From: Streptomyces africanus | Lineage (GTDB): Bacteria > Actinomycetota > Actinomycetes > Streptomycetales > Streptomycetaceae | Length of the DNA: 42,510 bases | Assembly: GCF_002150735.1 (NCBI RefSeq) | Contig: NZ_MUKA01000128.1 | Location: 1 to 42,510, forward strand | Reading direction: 5' to 3' | Part shown: one piece after another, positions 35,966 through 42,510 of the stretch | How positions within the stretch are numbered: the stretch's first letter is position 1 | Layout of the letters: the number at the start of each line of letters is the position of its first letter | Translations under genes and position numbers: made by a program | The notes under the pieces: model-generated | Databases searched by the model: none | Seen by the model: only the letters and a program-made list of their open reading frames with translations | What the model was told of the DNA's origin: nothing

Positions 35966-37594
35966 ATGACGGACGCGCACGCCCCGGAGAAGACCGGCAC
36001 GGCACAGGCCGGCACGAACCCCCTCGCCCCCGCGCCGGAGGGCGCCCGCACCGCCGCCGACGTGGTCACCCCCGAGCTGGTCGCCCAGCTCACCAAGGGT
36101 GTGGCCGGCTCCGGCCGGACCGCCAACCACACGCCGTTCACCGGCGAGAAGCTGGCCGACCTGCCGGAGTCGACGCCCGAGGACGTGGTGCGGGCCTTCG
36201 ACCTGGCCCGCACCGCCCAGGCCGTGTGGGCGCAGACGCCGGTACGGCAGCGCGCCGCCGTCCTGCTGCGCTTCCACGACCTGGTGCTGGAGCGCCAGGC
36301 CGAGGTGCTCGACCTGATCCAGCTGGAGACCGGCAAGGCCCGGCTGCACGCCCACGAAGAGGTCCAGGCCGTCGCGGTCGCCGCCCGGCACTACGGCCGC
36401 AAGGCCCCCGCCTACCTCCGCCCGAAGCGGCACGCAGGCGCCATGCCGACCCTCACCAAGGTCACCGAACTGCGCCACCCGCGCGGCGTCGTCGGCCAGA
36501 TCGCGCCCTGGAACTACCCCCTGGAGCTGTCGGTCGGCGACGCGCTCCCCGCCTTCGTCGCGGGCAACGCGGTCGTCATGAAGCCCGACACGGAGACCTG
36601 CCTGACCGCCCTGTGGGCCCGTGACCTGCTCATCGAGGCCGGCCTGCCCGCCGACGTCTTCCAGGTCGTCCTCGGCGACGGCCCCGTCGTCGGCCCGGAG
36701 GTCGTCCGGCACGCCGACTACGTCTCCTTCACCGGCTCCACGCGCACCGGCCGCGAGGTCGCCCGGGGCGCCGCCGCCCGGCTGGTCGGCGTCTCCCTCG
36801 AACTCGGCGGCAAGAACGCCATGCTGGTGCTGGAGGACGCCGACATCGAGAAGGCCGCGGCCGGTGCCGTCCGGGCCTGCTTCTCCTCGGCGGGCCAGCT
36901 GTGCATCTCCATCGAGCGGCTCTACGTCCACGAGTCGATCGCGGACACCTTCCTGGAGCGCTTCGCCGCCCGCACGAAGGCCATCCGCCTCGGCACGTCC
37001 CTGGCGTACGGCGCCGACATGGGCTCCCTGGTCGGCGAACGCCAGCTTCAGACCGTCACCCGGCACGTGGAGGAGGCGGTCGCCAAGGGCGCGAAGGTCG
37101 TCGCGGGCGGCGTGGCCCGGCCGGACATCGGCCCGTACTTCTTCGAGCCCACGATCCTCGACGGGGTCGCCACGGACATGTCCGTCTGCACGGAGGAGAC
37201 CTTCGGCCCGGTCGTCTCGGTCTACCGCTTCACGGACGAGGACGAGGTGATCGAGCGCGCCAACGCCACGGCGTACGGCCTCAACTCCTCGGTCTGGACG
37301 AAGAACGCCCGCCGCGGCCGGGAGGTCGCCGCCCGCCTGCGCACCGGCACCGTCAACATCAACGAGGGCTACGCCCCCGCCTACGGCAGCGTCCAGTCGC
37401 CCATGGGCGGCATGAAGGACTCCGGCCTCGGCCGCCGCCACGGCTCCGAGGGCATCCTCAAGTACACCGAGGCCCAGACGGTCGCCCACCAGCGAGTCCT
37501 GCCGATGGCCCCCTCGCTGGGCATGGACGACGAGAAGTACGCCCAGTTCATGAGCAGGAGCCTGCGCCTGATGAAGGCATTCCGGTTCCGGTGA
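35966..37594 (+). CDS. gabD2: succinate-semialdehyde dehydrogenase, NAD(P)+-dependent
   Basis: 542 residues, an aldehyde dehydrogenase of the GabD2 type. It converts succinate semialdehyde to succinate, linking GABA breakdown to the TCA cycle. Landmarks are IAPWNYPLELSVGDALPAF (~179), VMKPDTET, SFTGSTRTGREVA (cofactor loop), LELGGKN with Glu279, and GQLCISIERLY with catalytic Cys313; TEETFGPVVSVYRF follows near 410. There is no Shine-Dalgarno; TACCCT ends 7 nt before the ATG, suggesting a leaderless mRNA. The GMC oxidoreductase starts 17 nt downstream and is probably co-transcribed. Confidence 0.92.
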   Translation: MTDAHAPEKTGTAQAGTNPLAPAPEGARTAADVVTPELVAQLTKGVAGSGRTANHTPFTGEKLADLPESTPEDVVRAFDLARTAQAVWAQTPVRQRAAVLLRFHDLVLERQAEVLDLIQLETGKARLHAHEEVQAVAVAARHYGRKAPAYLRPKRHAGAMPTLTKVTELRHPRGVVGQIAPWNYPLELSVGDALPAFVAGNAVVMKPDTETCLTALWARDLLIEAGLPADVFQVVLGDGPVVGPEVVRHADYVSFTGSTRTGREVARGAAARLVGVSLELGGKNAMLVLEDADIEKAAAGAVRACFSSAGQLCISIERLYVHESIADTFLERFAARTKAIRLGTSLAYGADMGSLVGERQLQTVTRHVEEAVAKGAKVVAGGVARPDIGPYFFEPTILDGVATDMSVCTEETFGPVVSVYRFTDEDEVIERANATAYGLNSSVWTKNARRGREVAARLRTGTVNINEGYAPAYGSVQSPMGGMKDSGLGRRHGSEGILKYTEAQTVAHQRVLPMAPSLGMDDEKYAQFMSRSLRLMKAFRFR

Positions 37595-37611
37595 CGCAGC
37601 GAGGAGAGCAC

Positions 37612-39399
37612 GTGCCTCAGGACGCTTACGACTACGACGTCATCGTCGTCGGCTCCGGATTCGGCGGCTCGGTGACCGCCCTTCGCCTCACGGAGAAGGG
37701 CTACAAGGTCGGCGTCCTGGAAGCCGGCCGCCGCTTCACCCGCGAGACACTCCCCAAGAACTCCTGGGACCTCAAGAACTACCTCTGGGCGCCGAAACTC
37801 GGCATGTACGGCATCCAGCGCATCCACCTCCTGGGCAACGTCATGGTCCTGGCGGGAGCGGGCGTCGGCGGCGGTTCCCTCAACTACGCCAACACCCTCT
37901 ACGTCCCGCCCGAGCCGTTCTTCGAGGACCCCCAGTGGCGGGACATCACGGACTGGCAGGAGGAGCTGAAGCCGTACTACGACCAGGCCCGCCGCATGCT
38001 CGGCGTACGGCTCAACCCGACCATGACGCCGTCCGACGTGCATCTGAAGGCCGCCGCGGAGCGCATGGGCTGCGGCGACTCCTTCCACCTCGCCCCCGTC
38101 GGCGTCTTCTTCGGCGACGGCGAGGACGCCGACGGCACCGCGAAGGCGAAGCCCGGTCAGGAGGTGCCCGACCCGTACTTCGGCGGGGCGGGCCCGGCCC
38201 GCAGGGCCTGCGCGGAGTGCGGCGAGTGCATGACCGGCTGCCGCCACGGCGCGAAGAACACCCTCAACGAGAACTACCTGTACCTCGCCGAGAAGGCGGG
38301 CGCGGTCGTCCACCCCCTGACGACGGTCGTCTCGGTCACCGACGACTCGCGCGGCGGGTACGCCGTCGCCACCCTGCCCACCGACGACCGCCGCAAGGCC
38401 AAGGGCCGGACCTACAGGGCCCGCCAGGTCGTCCTCGCCGCCGGCACGTACGGCACCCAGACGCTGCTGCACCGTATGAAGGCCGGCGGCCAGCTGCCGT
38501 ACCTGTCGGACAAGCTGGGCGGGCTGACCCGCACCAACTCCGAGGCCCTGGTCGGCGCCCAGACCGACGACCGGCGCTACCGCAAGGCGCACGGCGCGCC
38601 GAAGGCCGACTTCACGCGGGGCGTGGCCATCACGTCCTCGATCCACCCGGACGAGAACACCCACATCGAGCCGGTCCGCTACGGCAAGGGCTCCAACTCG
38701 ATGGGCGGCCTGTCGATCCTCCAGGTCCCGTACGCCGGGAGTGACTCGGGCACCTCACGGGTGCTGGGCTTCCTCGCCCACGCGGCGAAACACCCCTTGC
38801 TGGTACTGCGCTCCCTGTCCAACCGCCGCTGGTCGGAGCGGACCATCATCGGCCTGGTGATGCAGTCGCTGGACAACTCCCTGACGACGTACCTGAAACC
38901 GTCGGGGGTCGGCCGCGGCCTGCTCACCGCCCGCCAGGGCCACGGCGCCCCGAACCCGAAGCAGATCAAGGCGGCCACGGAGAGCGCGTCCGCACTCGCC
39001 GCCGAGATCAACGGCTTCGCGGGCTCGAACGTCGGCGAACTGATGGGCACCCCGCTCACGGCCCACTTCCTGGGCGGCTGCCCGATCGGCGACTCCCGCG
39101 AGACGGGCGTGATCGACCCGTACCACCGCCTCTACGGCCACCCCGGCATCTCGGTCGTCGACGGCGCCGCGGTCTCCGCCAATCTGGGCGTCAACCCGTC
39201 CCTCACCATCACCGCCCAGGCCGAGCGGGCCATGTCGTTCTGGCCCAACAAGGGCGAGCCCGATCCGCGACCGCGGCAGGGCGCGGCCTACGAGCGTCTC
39301 CAGCCGGTCGAGCCGAAGTCCCCGGCGGTCCCGGCGGACGCGTTCGGCGCGCTGCGGCTGCCGTTCCTCGGCCTGCCGGCGGTACCGCCGAAGAGCTGA
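37612..39399 (+). CDS. GMC-family FAD oxidoreductase, ChoD-like, with CxxCxxCxxxC motif
   Basis: 595 residues from GTG 37612 with GAGGAGA upstream. The FAD Rossmann motif VVGSGFGGSVTALRL is at ~13-27 and GAGVGGGSLNYANT near 85-98. The C-terminal GMC signature region contains HFLGGCPIG and VVDGAAVSANLGVNPSLTITAQAERA. It resembles mycobacterial ChoD (annotated cholesterol oxidase, next to guaB3 there), but the substrate is unproven. Cys200, 203, 206 and 210 (CAECGECMTGC) form a ferredoxin-like CxxCxxCxxxC spacing, without the usual following Pro, which could hold an Fe-S cluster. Second gene of the operon with the semialdehyde dehydrogenase. Confidence 0.88.
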   Translation: MPQDAYDYDVIVVGSGFGGSVTALRLTEKGYKVGVLEAGRRFTRETLPKNSWDLKNYLWAPKLGMYGIQRIHLLGNVMVLAGAGVGGGSLNYANTLYVPPEPFFEDPQWRDITDWQEELKPYYDQARRMLGVRLNPTMTPSDVHLKAAAERMGCGDSFHLAPVGVFFGDGEDADGTAKAKPGQEVPDPYFGGAGPARRACAECGECMTGCRHGAKNTLNENYLYLAEKAGAVVHPLTTVVSVTDDSRGGYAVATLPTDDRRKAKGRTYRARQVVLAAGTYGTQTLLHRMKAGGQLPYLSDKLGGLTRTNSEALVGAQTDDRRYRKAHGAPKADFTRGVAITSSIHPDENTHIEPVRYGKGSNSMGGLSILQVPYAGSDSGTSRVLGFLAHAAKHPLLVLRSLSNRRWSERTIIGLVMQSLDNSLTTYLKPSGVGRGLLTARQGHGAPNPKQIKAATESASALAAEINGFAGSNVGELMGTPLTAHFLGGCPIGDSRETGVIDPYHRLYGHPGISVVDGAAVSANLGVNPSLTITAQAERAMSFWPNKGEPDPRPRQGAAYERLQPVEPKSPAVPADAFGALRLPFLGLPAVPPKS

Positions 39400-39410
39400 C
39401 CGGCAGCGGA

Positions 39411-39462
39411 CAGCGGAAGAGGGACCTGCGCCCCCCTCCGAGCGCAGGTCCCTCTTCCGCTG
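39411..39462. terminator. 21-bp-stem bidirectional terminator
   Basis: Bases 39411-39431 (starting cagcggaagagggacctgcg) and 39442-39462 are perfect reverse complements over a 10-nt loop. It lies between the convergent GMC gene and the LAETG protein gene and should end both transcripts. Confidence 0.93.
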
Positions 39463-39489
39463 GTGCAACGGCCCGCCGGCCGCTGTGGC

Positions 39490-40479
39490 TTAGGCCTGGA
39501 CGCCGGCCTTGCGGCGACGCACGACGAAGATCGCGCCGGCACCGGCGACGACCGCGGCACCGCCGACGAGGCTGATCATCGGCAGGGCGGAGCTGGAGCC
39601 GGTCTCGGCGAGGCTGCCGGTGACCTCCGGCGTGTTGCCGGCCGGCTTCTCGTCGGTGACGGGCGCCTTGCCGCCTTCCTGCGGCTTGGTGCCGCCGGTG
39701 TCCGTACCGGCCGAGACGATCTGGAACTTGTACGACACGTCGCCGAAGCCGGTGCACTCGGCGTCGTTGTCGCCGTAGATCGTCGCGCCGAGGGAGAAGC
39801 CGGCGCCGACCGGAGCGGACGGCTTGACGTTGAGGCGCAGCGGGATGTTGACCTCGTAGTCGGGCTTGAGCTCGTCGGTGTAGCCGACGTAACCGACCGC
39901 GTAGCCGCCCTCGTTGAGGTCGACCCAGATCTTGTCCTGGGGGTCCCAGGCCTGGAGCTGGACCTGCTTGCTGGAGAACAGCTCCTCGCCGTTCTTGTCG
40001 GGGGAGGCCCCGGCGAAGAAGTCGAGGTCGTTGAGCGTGGAGTCGGAGTTGTTGAGCACGTTCAGCGAGAACTTGTGCCAGCCGCTGCCCGCCGCGATCT
40101 TGCCGGGCAGGCCGGAGATGCTCACGTCGACCTTGGTGTCCTCGCAGACCGAGGGCTCGGGGTCGGGGGACTCCGACTCCTCGGGCTCGGAGGTGGACGG
40201 CGCCGGGGTGGCGGAGTCGCTCGCGGGCGGGCTCGAAGCGGGCGGTGTCTGGGTGGCGGACTCGCTCGCGGGCGGGCTCGAAGCCGGCGGTGTCTGGGTG
40301 ACGGAGTCGCTCGCGGGCGGGCTCGAAGCGGGCGGTGTCTGGGTGGCGGACTCGCTCGCCGGCGTGCTCGGCGTGGGCGTCGTTTCGTCGGTCGCGTACG
40401 CGGCCGGTGCCGCGAGCAGTGCGACCGGGGCTATGACCGCCGTGGCGGCCGCTGCTGCCATGGCGCGGCGAAGCTTCAT
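39490..40479 (-). CDS. sortase-anchored cell-wall protein (LAETG)
   Basis: 329 residues from ATG 40479 with GAGG 5 nt upstream. A signal peptide (MKLRRAMAAAAATAVIAPVALLAAPAAYA) is followed by a low-complexity stalk with repeated SATQTPPASSPPAS units (~40-95). A folded, probably beta-rich domain follows (~110-260; VDVSISGLPGKIAAGSGWHKFSLNVLNN). At the C-terminus LAETG (290-294), a hydrophobic stretch and RRRK form a sorting signal; LAxTG is the motif of class E sortases in Streptomyces. The function of the domain is not recognised; it should be displayed covalently on the wall. Confidence 0.92.
   Translation of the reverse strand: MKLRRAMAAAAATAVIAPVALLAAPAAYATDETTPTPSTPASESATQTPPASSPPASDSVTQTPPASSPPASESATQTPPASSPPASDSATPAPSTSEPEESESPDPEPSVCEDTKVDVSISGLPGKIAAGSGWHKFSLNVLNNSDSTLNDLDFFAGASPDKNGEELFSSKQVQLQAWDPQDKIWVDLNEGGYAVGYVGYTDELKPDYEVNIPLRLNVKPSAPVGAGFSLGATIYGDNDAECTGFGDVSYKFQIVSAGTDTGGTKPQEGGKAPVTDEKPAGNTPEVTGSLAETGSSSALPMISLVGGAAVVAGAGAIFVVRRRKAGVQA
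40214..40363 (-). repeat. 45-bp coding tandem repeat, three copies plus a part
   Basis: Units at 40214-40258, 40259-40303 and 40304-40348 are nearly identical, with a partial fourth from 40349. Each encodes the 15-residue stalk unit SATQTPPASSPPAS(D/E). Copy number is likely to vary between strains by slippage. Confidence 0.9.
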
Positions 40480-40591
40480 GAAGACCTCGGAGAGTCCGGG
40501 CGTACCGCGGGGAGCGGTACGAACGTTGAGGAGGCCTCCGCGTGTGGGGCGCGGGCGTGGCCCTTGGTTCGGCAGGTTTGATCCGTGAGAG

Positions 40592-40619
40592 CTGTGAATG
40601 GTTGTGCTGGCATTCACAG
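40592..40619. promoter_or_regulatory. operator-like dyad in the divergent promoter region
   Basis: CTGTGAATG (40592-40600) is perfectly inverted as CATTCACAG (40611-40619) over 10 bp, in an AT-rich patch between the LAETG gene and the membrane protein gene. It is followed by AATTTTTATG, so it could also be an intrinsic terminator of an unrecognised short plus-strand RNA. Confidence 0.5.
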
Positions 40620-40655
40620 AATTTTTATGTGGGCTGAGTCACAGCCAAGACCTTC

Positions 40656-40685
40656 TTGTGAAGACGCTTCCCAGCCGCTTAGATC
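40656..40685 (+). promoter_or_regulatory. promoter of the membrane protein gene
   Basis: TTGTGA (40656-40661), an 18-bp spacer and TAGATC (40680-40685). The start codon GTG at 40694 is 8 nt beyond the -10 hexamer, implying a leaderless or nearly leaderless mRNA. Confidence 0.55.
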
Positions 40686-40693
40686 TTGGCTTC

Positions 40694-41827
40694 GTGTCTG
40701 AAAAGCCGTCCGACGATGAGCCGTCGGCCTCGGAGATCCCCGACGACGTCTGGGAACAGTTCATCCGCGACGCCGAGCGGGACAGCCATGCCTCAGCCCC
40801 GAAGGAGCCGTCCGCACGCGCGCGCATGGTGACCGAGCGGCTGCGACAGCAGGAGGCCCGGGGCGAGTTGCCTCCCGGGTGGCGGACGGGCCCGGATCGG
40901 CAGGAGACGAACGGCCGGGCGGCGCGGCGCCGCAAGCTGTGGGCCGTGCTCGGTGTGCCCCTCGCCGTCGCCGTGGCGTTGGTGGCGCTGAAGCCGTCGC
41001 TGCTGCCCGGTGACCCCTTCGGCACGGACGAGTCACCGGCCGCCTCACCGCTGCCCGTCGAGACCGCGGCCCCCAGTACCGCGCCCGAGGCTTCGGACCC
41101 CGAAACCCCCACCCTGGACGAGCCGTTCGCCGGCTCCCCGGCGCTGCGCTGGGCCGACGGCGAGACCGGCATCGTGCTGCCCGCGGCCAAGGCCGTCGGA
41201 CCGGTCCCCAAGGACCGTGTGGAGCAGGCGCTGAAGCTGACGAAGAAGCTGCTGGTGGGCGCCAACCTCGACCCGAGGACGGTGCGCGGCGCCCGCCCCG
41301 AGGCCGCGCTCTCGGTGCTCGACCCCAAGCAGCCGGACGTCCTGGACAACCTCGGCACCGCCCTGCGCTCGCCGAGCAGGAAGCACGACCCGGTGACGTT
41401 GTTCAGCCGCTTCGACCCCGAGGAGGTGCGTCCGGCCGGCGACGTGATCAAGACCCGCGGGCGCATGACGTTCGAGAAGGGATCGCAAGGGGGCGTGGCC
41501 GTGCACGCCGACTACACCTTCGTCTACCCCGTCGTACGGGCCGACGGCCCCACCGAGGTCACCCGCACCATCGTGCGCCGGGTGCTCGACGTCGAACTCG
41601 CCGACCCCGCGCGGTACCGGGTGACCGAGGGCCGGCTGCTGCTCATGGAGTACGACCAGGAGATCGGCAACTCCTCCTGCGACGTCTACGACGGCTATCT
41701 GCACCCGGAGTTCCCGTCGAGCGAGCCCACGGGCGCGGCGCCGAGCGGTCCGACGACGGATCCGTACGACCGGAGCAAGGACATCGACCGCGACGCGGAC
41801 GCGTGCGGGACGGTGTCGCGCACCTGA
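40694..41827 (+). CDS. single-pass membrane protein of unknown function
   Basis: 377 residues from GTG 40694 (MSEKPSDDEPSASEIPDDVWEQF). The N-terminal ~80 residues are cytoplasmic and charged, with the segment PSARARMVTERLRQQEARGELPPGWR. RRRK precedes the transmembrane helix at ~82-99 (LWAVLGVPLAVAVALVAL). A Ser/Pro-rich stalk leads to an extracytoplasmic domain (~145-377: GETGIVLPAAKAVGPVPKDRVEQALKL...). It ends with ...DIDRDADACGTVSRT. I do not recognise the domain. The in-frame extension back to 40598 runs through the promoter and was not used. Confidence 0.8.
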   Translation: MSEKPSDDEPSASEIPDDVWEQFIRDAERDSHASAPKEPSARARMVTERLRQQEARGELPPGWRTGPDRQETNGRAARRRKLWAVLGVPLAVAVALVALKPSLLPGDPFGTDESPAASPLPVETAAPSTAPEASDPETPTLDEPFAGSPALRWADGETGIVLPAAKAVGPVPKDRVEQALKLTKKLLVGANLDPRTVRGARPEAALSVLDPKQPDVLDNLGTALRSPSRKHDPVTLFSRFDPEEVRPAGDVIKTRGRMTFEKGSQGGVAVHADYTFVYPVVRADGPTEVTRTIVRRVLDVELADPARYRVTEGRLLLMEYDQEIGNSSCDVYDGYLHPEFPSSEPTGAAPSGPTTDPYDRSKDIDRDADACGTVSRT

Positions 41828-41836
41828 CGGCAGAGG

Positions 41837-41871
41837 GAAGGGCCCCGCGGGGTGCAGCCGCGAGGCCCTTC
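41837..41871 (+). terminator. terminator after the membrane protein gene
   Basis: GAAGGGCCCCGCGG (41837-41850) pairs with CCGCGAGGCCCTTC (41858-41871) with one mismatch over a 7-nt loop, followed by a short T-rich run (ttctcg). Confidence 0.85.
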
Positions 41872-42293
41872 TTCTCGTCAGCACCGACGTCAGGGCAGCG
41901 CCGGTGCCTGGAAGCGGCGCCGGGGGGTGCGCCGCTGGTCTGTACCTCTGGCAAGGGGGCAATGCGGATGCCCACGAGGGGATTTGGGTGCTGGATGAAC
42001 GCGGCGCCCGCAACCGTCCGACCCGGTCTTGTGCGTTTTTGCAGGTCCGCCGGTCGGCCCCGGGCGTCCCCGGAGCCGACCGTTCTCTCGGGTGACCGGG
42101 CTGCTGTCCCCTGCCGTCCGGTCACTTTCCCTGGAGCGACGTCCCACGACGCACGGCACGATCCGTACGTCTCATCGCTCCAGCGAGCCACGCGTGGTTC
42201 TCTCAGGCCCGCGCCTGGCTGGCACGGATACCGGGACCAACGAAGCGGCCCGCGGGGCGGTCACGCGCCGTACGGGTGAGAGGGGGGCGCACG
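41872..42293. other. convergent intergenic spacer without a recognised gene
   Basis: About 420 bp with no convincing coding sequence. The one clear structure is a hairpin at 42052-42081 (GGTCGGC-c-CCGGG...CCCGG-a-GCCGACC). A short AT-rich island (gtgcgtttttgcagg) lies just upstream of it. Confidence 0.5.
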
Positions 42294-42389
42294 CCTGTCC
42301 TGGGAACGGAGATCCAGATCCGGCCCCTGTCTTGGCAACGGGGATTCAGATCAGGCCCGTGTCTTGGCAACGGGGATTCAGATCCGGCC
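42294..42389. repeat. three tandem 32-bp repeats at the 3' end of the chorismate mutase gene
   Basis: Copies at 42294-42325, 42326-42357 and 42358-42389; the last contains the stop codon and final four codons of the chorismate mutase. Unit pattern: cctgtcttggcaacggggat then tcagatccggcc. Copies 2 and 3 differ at two positions, copy 1 at about five. It looks like duplication of the gene's own 3' end. Confidence 0.88.
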
Positions 42390-42510
42390 GCGGCACATCT
42401 CCAGCAGGGTCATCGCGAGGGCTGTGCCGGGCTTGCCCAGCGCCTCGCGGTAGCGGCCGAGGACCTCCATCTCGCGGGAGAGGTTCACGCGCCGGCCGCC
42501 GGAGGAGATC
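42378..42510 (-). CDS. chorismate mutase, C-terminal part
   Basis: Only the last 43 codons are in the window; the gene continues past its right edge. The visible sequence (ISSGGRRVNLSREMEVLGRY...TALAMTLLEMCRGRI) fits the third helix and C-terminus of an AroQ-class chorismate mutase of the short Streptomyces type, with SREMEVLGRY the key match. These enzymes convert chorismate to prephenate for Phe/Tyr synthesis. The catalytic residues of the first two helices lie outside the window, so the call rests on the C-terminal motif. Confidence 0.72.
   Translation of the reverse strand, partial: ISSGGRRVNLSREMEVLGRYREALGKPGTALAMTLLEMCRGRI

Noticed and set aside
42052..42081. Structured stretch in the last spacer considered as a tRNA or riboswitch
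   Set aside because: No T-loop or anticodon-arm consensus and no known riboswitch core; only a simple hairpin is visible.
42294..42389. 32-bp repeats considered as a CRISPR array
   Set aside because: The repeats are directly adjacent without spacers and overlap a coding sequence; no cas genes.

Overview
This is a high-GC (about 70% or more) actinobacterial chromosome segment that reads as Streptomyces core chromosome. The markers are a groES-groEL1 operon under CIRCE control, whiD and bldM (sporulation regulators) back to back, a ShbA/SigD-type sigma factor, guaB plus guaB3, and a run of receptor Ser/Thr kinases matching the SCO4775-4779 kinase cluster described in S. coelicolor. Start codons are often GTG, and no tRNA, rRNA, CRISPR array or intact transposase is visible. 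The backbone groES-groEL1-whiB-type gene-sigma factor-guaB-guaB3-ChoD-like oxidoreductase is also known from mycobacteria (groEL1-whiB3-sigD-guaB2-guaB3-choD), so the window is an old actinobacterial neighbourhood with Streptomyces-specific insertions.

Layout. 1-4.3 kb: an ECF42-type sigma factor, a convergent THUMP-like methyltransferase, and two translationally coupled lipoprotein polysaccharide deacetylases. 4.3-6.7 kb: groES-groEL1 with two CIRCE operators and a strong terminator. 6.7-13.6 kb: accessory genes, namely an ABM/SnoaL fusion, a large STAND-type NTPase with a long TPR-like tail, an SDR, a MOSC protein and a LysR regulator. 13.6-16.3 kb: developmental block whiD / bldM / shbA with a SigmaBldN promoter, a MITE-like element ending at the bldM stop codon, and repeats. 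16.4-19.2 kb: guaB and guaB3. 19.2-19.8 kb: a non-coding, strongly palindromic region with a 101-bp tandem duplication. 19.8-24.2 kb: a nucleotide-sugar dehydrogenase homologue lacking all three catalytic residues, glpD, and a secreted beta-lactamase-fold serine hydrolase. 24.3-35.8 kb: six consecutive kinase-fold membrane receptors, one a clear pseudokinase. 36-39.4 kb: succinate-semialdehyde dehydrogenase and a GMC oxidoreductase. 39.5-42.5 kb: an LAETG cell-wall protein, an unknown single-pass membrane protein, and the 3' end of a chorismate mutase carrying 32-bp repeats.

How it works together. ShbA, BldM, WhiD and the kinase cluster all bear on growth and development; the S. coelicolor kinase cluster has been linked to spore-wall synthesis. 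GroES/GroEL1, GuaB and GlpD are housekeeping. Many genes lack a Shine-Dalgarno sequence and instead have a TANNNT-like hexamer 6-7 nt upstream of the start codon, which suggests frequent leaderless transcription and, for several kinases, independent promoters.

The least-explained items are the kinase-associated extracytoplasmic domain shared by five of six receptors, the pseudokinase with a ~250-residue insertion in its activation segment, the inactive-looking sugar-nucleotide dehydrogenase, the STAND NTPase without a visible effector, and several structured intergenic repeats. All family assignments come from reading motifs; no database search was run.
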